From Streptomyces spororaveus (GTDB taxonomy: Bacteria; Actinomycetota; Actinomycetes; Streptomycetales; Streptomycetaceae), in the NCBI RefSeq assembly GCF_016755875.1, contig NZ_BNED01000003.1:229136-293135 (forward strand): a DNA stretch of 64,000 nucleotides, written 5' to 3'. A program made the position numbers and the translations under genes. The notes below the pieces were generated by a model, which worked only from the letters and a program-made list of their open reading frames with translations, was not told where the DNA came from and did no database searches. Of the stretch, positions 62,881 to 64,000 are shown piece by piece. The first letter of the stretch is position 1, and each line of letters begins with the position of its first letter.

Positions 62881-64000
62881 TTAGCCACCGAACACCGCCC
62901 GGACGTCAGCGGGGTCGTAGCCCGGAGCGAAGGACCGCTCGACGCGCGGCCGGTTGTAGTGCTCTTGGAGCTTGTCGAAGAGATCCTCGACGCGGGTCGT
63001 TAGGTAGATGCCTGTCGTGGCCAAGGCGGTGTGTCGCATGATCGCGCGTACTTCCGAGAGAGTCAGGTGGGGGTCGTTGGCCATCCGCTGAGCAGCGGTG
63101 TGCCGGAGGTCGTGGAGGGTCCAGTTGGTACCGAGCTGGGCGTTCGCCCTCTGGAGGGTGCGACGCATCGCCCAGTAGGTCAGGGGCCTCTCGGCGCCGT
63201 GACGAGTCCGCCACACCGGCTCATCGGCGGCGGGAACGCCAGCCTCGTCGAGGTAGGCGGCCAGCAGCAGGAAGCCCTGTGGGCTGGCGGGGACCGGCTC
63301 GCGAAGATTGGTGCCCTTGGTGATGACGTGCAGTTGCTGGCCGGACCAGTCGATGTCGCCCATGGTGATTCCGAGCAGTTCGCTGGCGCGGGCTCCGCTG
63401 GAGACGTAGAGCTGGAGCAGGGCTCGGTCACGGTCGTGGTTCATGGCCGCGAACAGCTCGTCCCACATCGTGTCGGGGATCGCCCGCGGCTGCTTCTGTG
63501 AGGTCCGCTGCCGCAGTCGGCCCCGGCGGTGCAACGGCGTCGGTTCGTCCGGGCTTCGATGGGCCAGGGCCCGTCGGCGCTGCACCGATTCCGGAACCGG
63601 GTTGGCCACCGGGCCGCGGCCGTAGTGCCGGTGGAAGGCGTAGAAGCCTTGATCGTGCTCGGGGCGTATCCAGCCTTCAGGTACTGCTTGCCGGTGCGGG
63701 TGTTCACCGACCCGGGCGGTGGGGCGGACGGATTGCTGCGGTGACGCTGCGGGTTCTTCGCCGTCCGGAGCCAGCCGACCATGGCGGCGGCGTCCGCCTC
63801 GGTGGCCTCCTCCCAGTCGACGTCCAGCAGCCACAGCAGCCGGAACCAACGCAGCAGATCGTAGGCGTAGCTGCGGCAGGTGGCCGGGCTGTTGTCACCG
63901 AGGGCGAGATCCTTGAGGTACGACTCGGCTGGGGCGACCAGGACGCCGGCAGCATCGACCACGGCGTACGGCGAACTTGCGAAGCAGGTGGACCACCAAA
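62881..64000 (-). pseudogene. tnpA: Outer-transposon tnpA, frameshifted, cut by the window edge
   Basis: The minus strand begins at the edge (YAVVDAAGVLVAPAESYLKD, YAYDLLRWFRLLWLLDVDWE) and shifts near 63640 with a loss of about seven codons after LKAGYAPSTI. It then reads GFYAFHRHYGRGPVANPVPE, YVSSGARASELLGITMGDID, TLHDLRHTAAQRMANDPHLT and MRHTALATTGIYLTTRVEDL. Arg, HxxR and Tyr of the recombinase are present. It is a relative of the inner TnpA, not a recent copy. The stop at 62881 is about 60 bases before the tnpB start. Confidence 0.85.

Noticed and set aside
1..64000. tRNA, rRNA, CRISPR arrays and a replication origin
   Set aside because: None was seen on reading; a tRNA or small RNA could be missed by eye without a covariance search.

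Overview
High-GC actinobacterial DNA, almost certainly a Streptomyces chromosome and probably an arm or accessory region. The markers are a preprotransglutaminase, a snapalysin-type protease, an RheA/Hsp18 heat-shock pair with its operator, a YtrA-type GntR/ABC operon, an LppU/SCO3897-type protein, CsbD, DUF2267 and a SigB/SigF-type sigma factor. No rRNA, tRNA or CRISPR array was seen.

Layout. 0-5 kb: tail of a lipoprotein, then a two-gene conflict-type operon on the minus strand (trypco2 protein plus a trypsin-STAND NTPase-TPR giant). 5-19 kb: ordinary genes (DUF1266 protein, LppU-like protein, transglutaminase, GntR/ABC exporter operon, a frameshifted membrane glycosyltransferase, snapalysin, surface proteins). 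19-23 kb: a decayed secreted-protein gene and transposase remnant, then two IS5-family elements in tandem. The first carries an extra gene; the second appears to use -1 frameshifting. Three copies of CTAG mark their borders. 23-33 kb: GNAT and VOC proteins, a broken SpoIIE-type phosphatase, an ECF41 (SigJ-type) sigma factor with its oxidoreductase, and a stress block (CsbD, SigB-type sigma factor, two DUF2267 proteins, Hsp20, RheA-like repressor with two operators). 33-45 kb: an accessory mosaic holding a PIN/ribbon-helix-helix toxin-antitoxin pair with a perfect palindromic operator, an IstB scrap, a cupin, PIN-gene fragments bordering an NB-ARC/TPR STAND protein with a two-helix membrane partner, a Tn3 scrap, a ruined sigma factor/IclR pair, and an orphan Rhs tip with a probable ADP-ribosyltransferase-like toxin and immunity gene. 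45-55 kb: NDH-2 oxidoreductase, a frameshifted HTH protein with a long homopolymer, a multiply frameshifted STAND ATPase, a HEPN-domain protein, a phosphotransferase with degenerate copies elsewhere, a barstar-domain protein and an Mrr-like fragment. 55-64 kb: two nested Tn554-like transposons. The inner one (tnpA, tnpB and two cargo genes) sits inside tnpB of the outer one.

The most notable candidates are the NB-ARC/TPR protein with its membrane neighbour, which share a short glycine/alanine-rich motif suggestive of amyloid-type signalling; the trypsin-STAND/trypco2 operon; the IS with an extra gene; and the nested transposons. Many genes here are broken by single-base indels, often in G or C runs. 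Some of these may be assembly errors rather than true pseudogenes, so 'pseudogene' below means 'reading frame not continuous in this sequence'.
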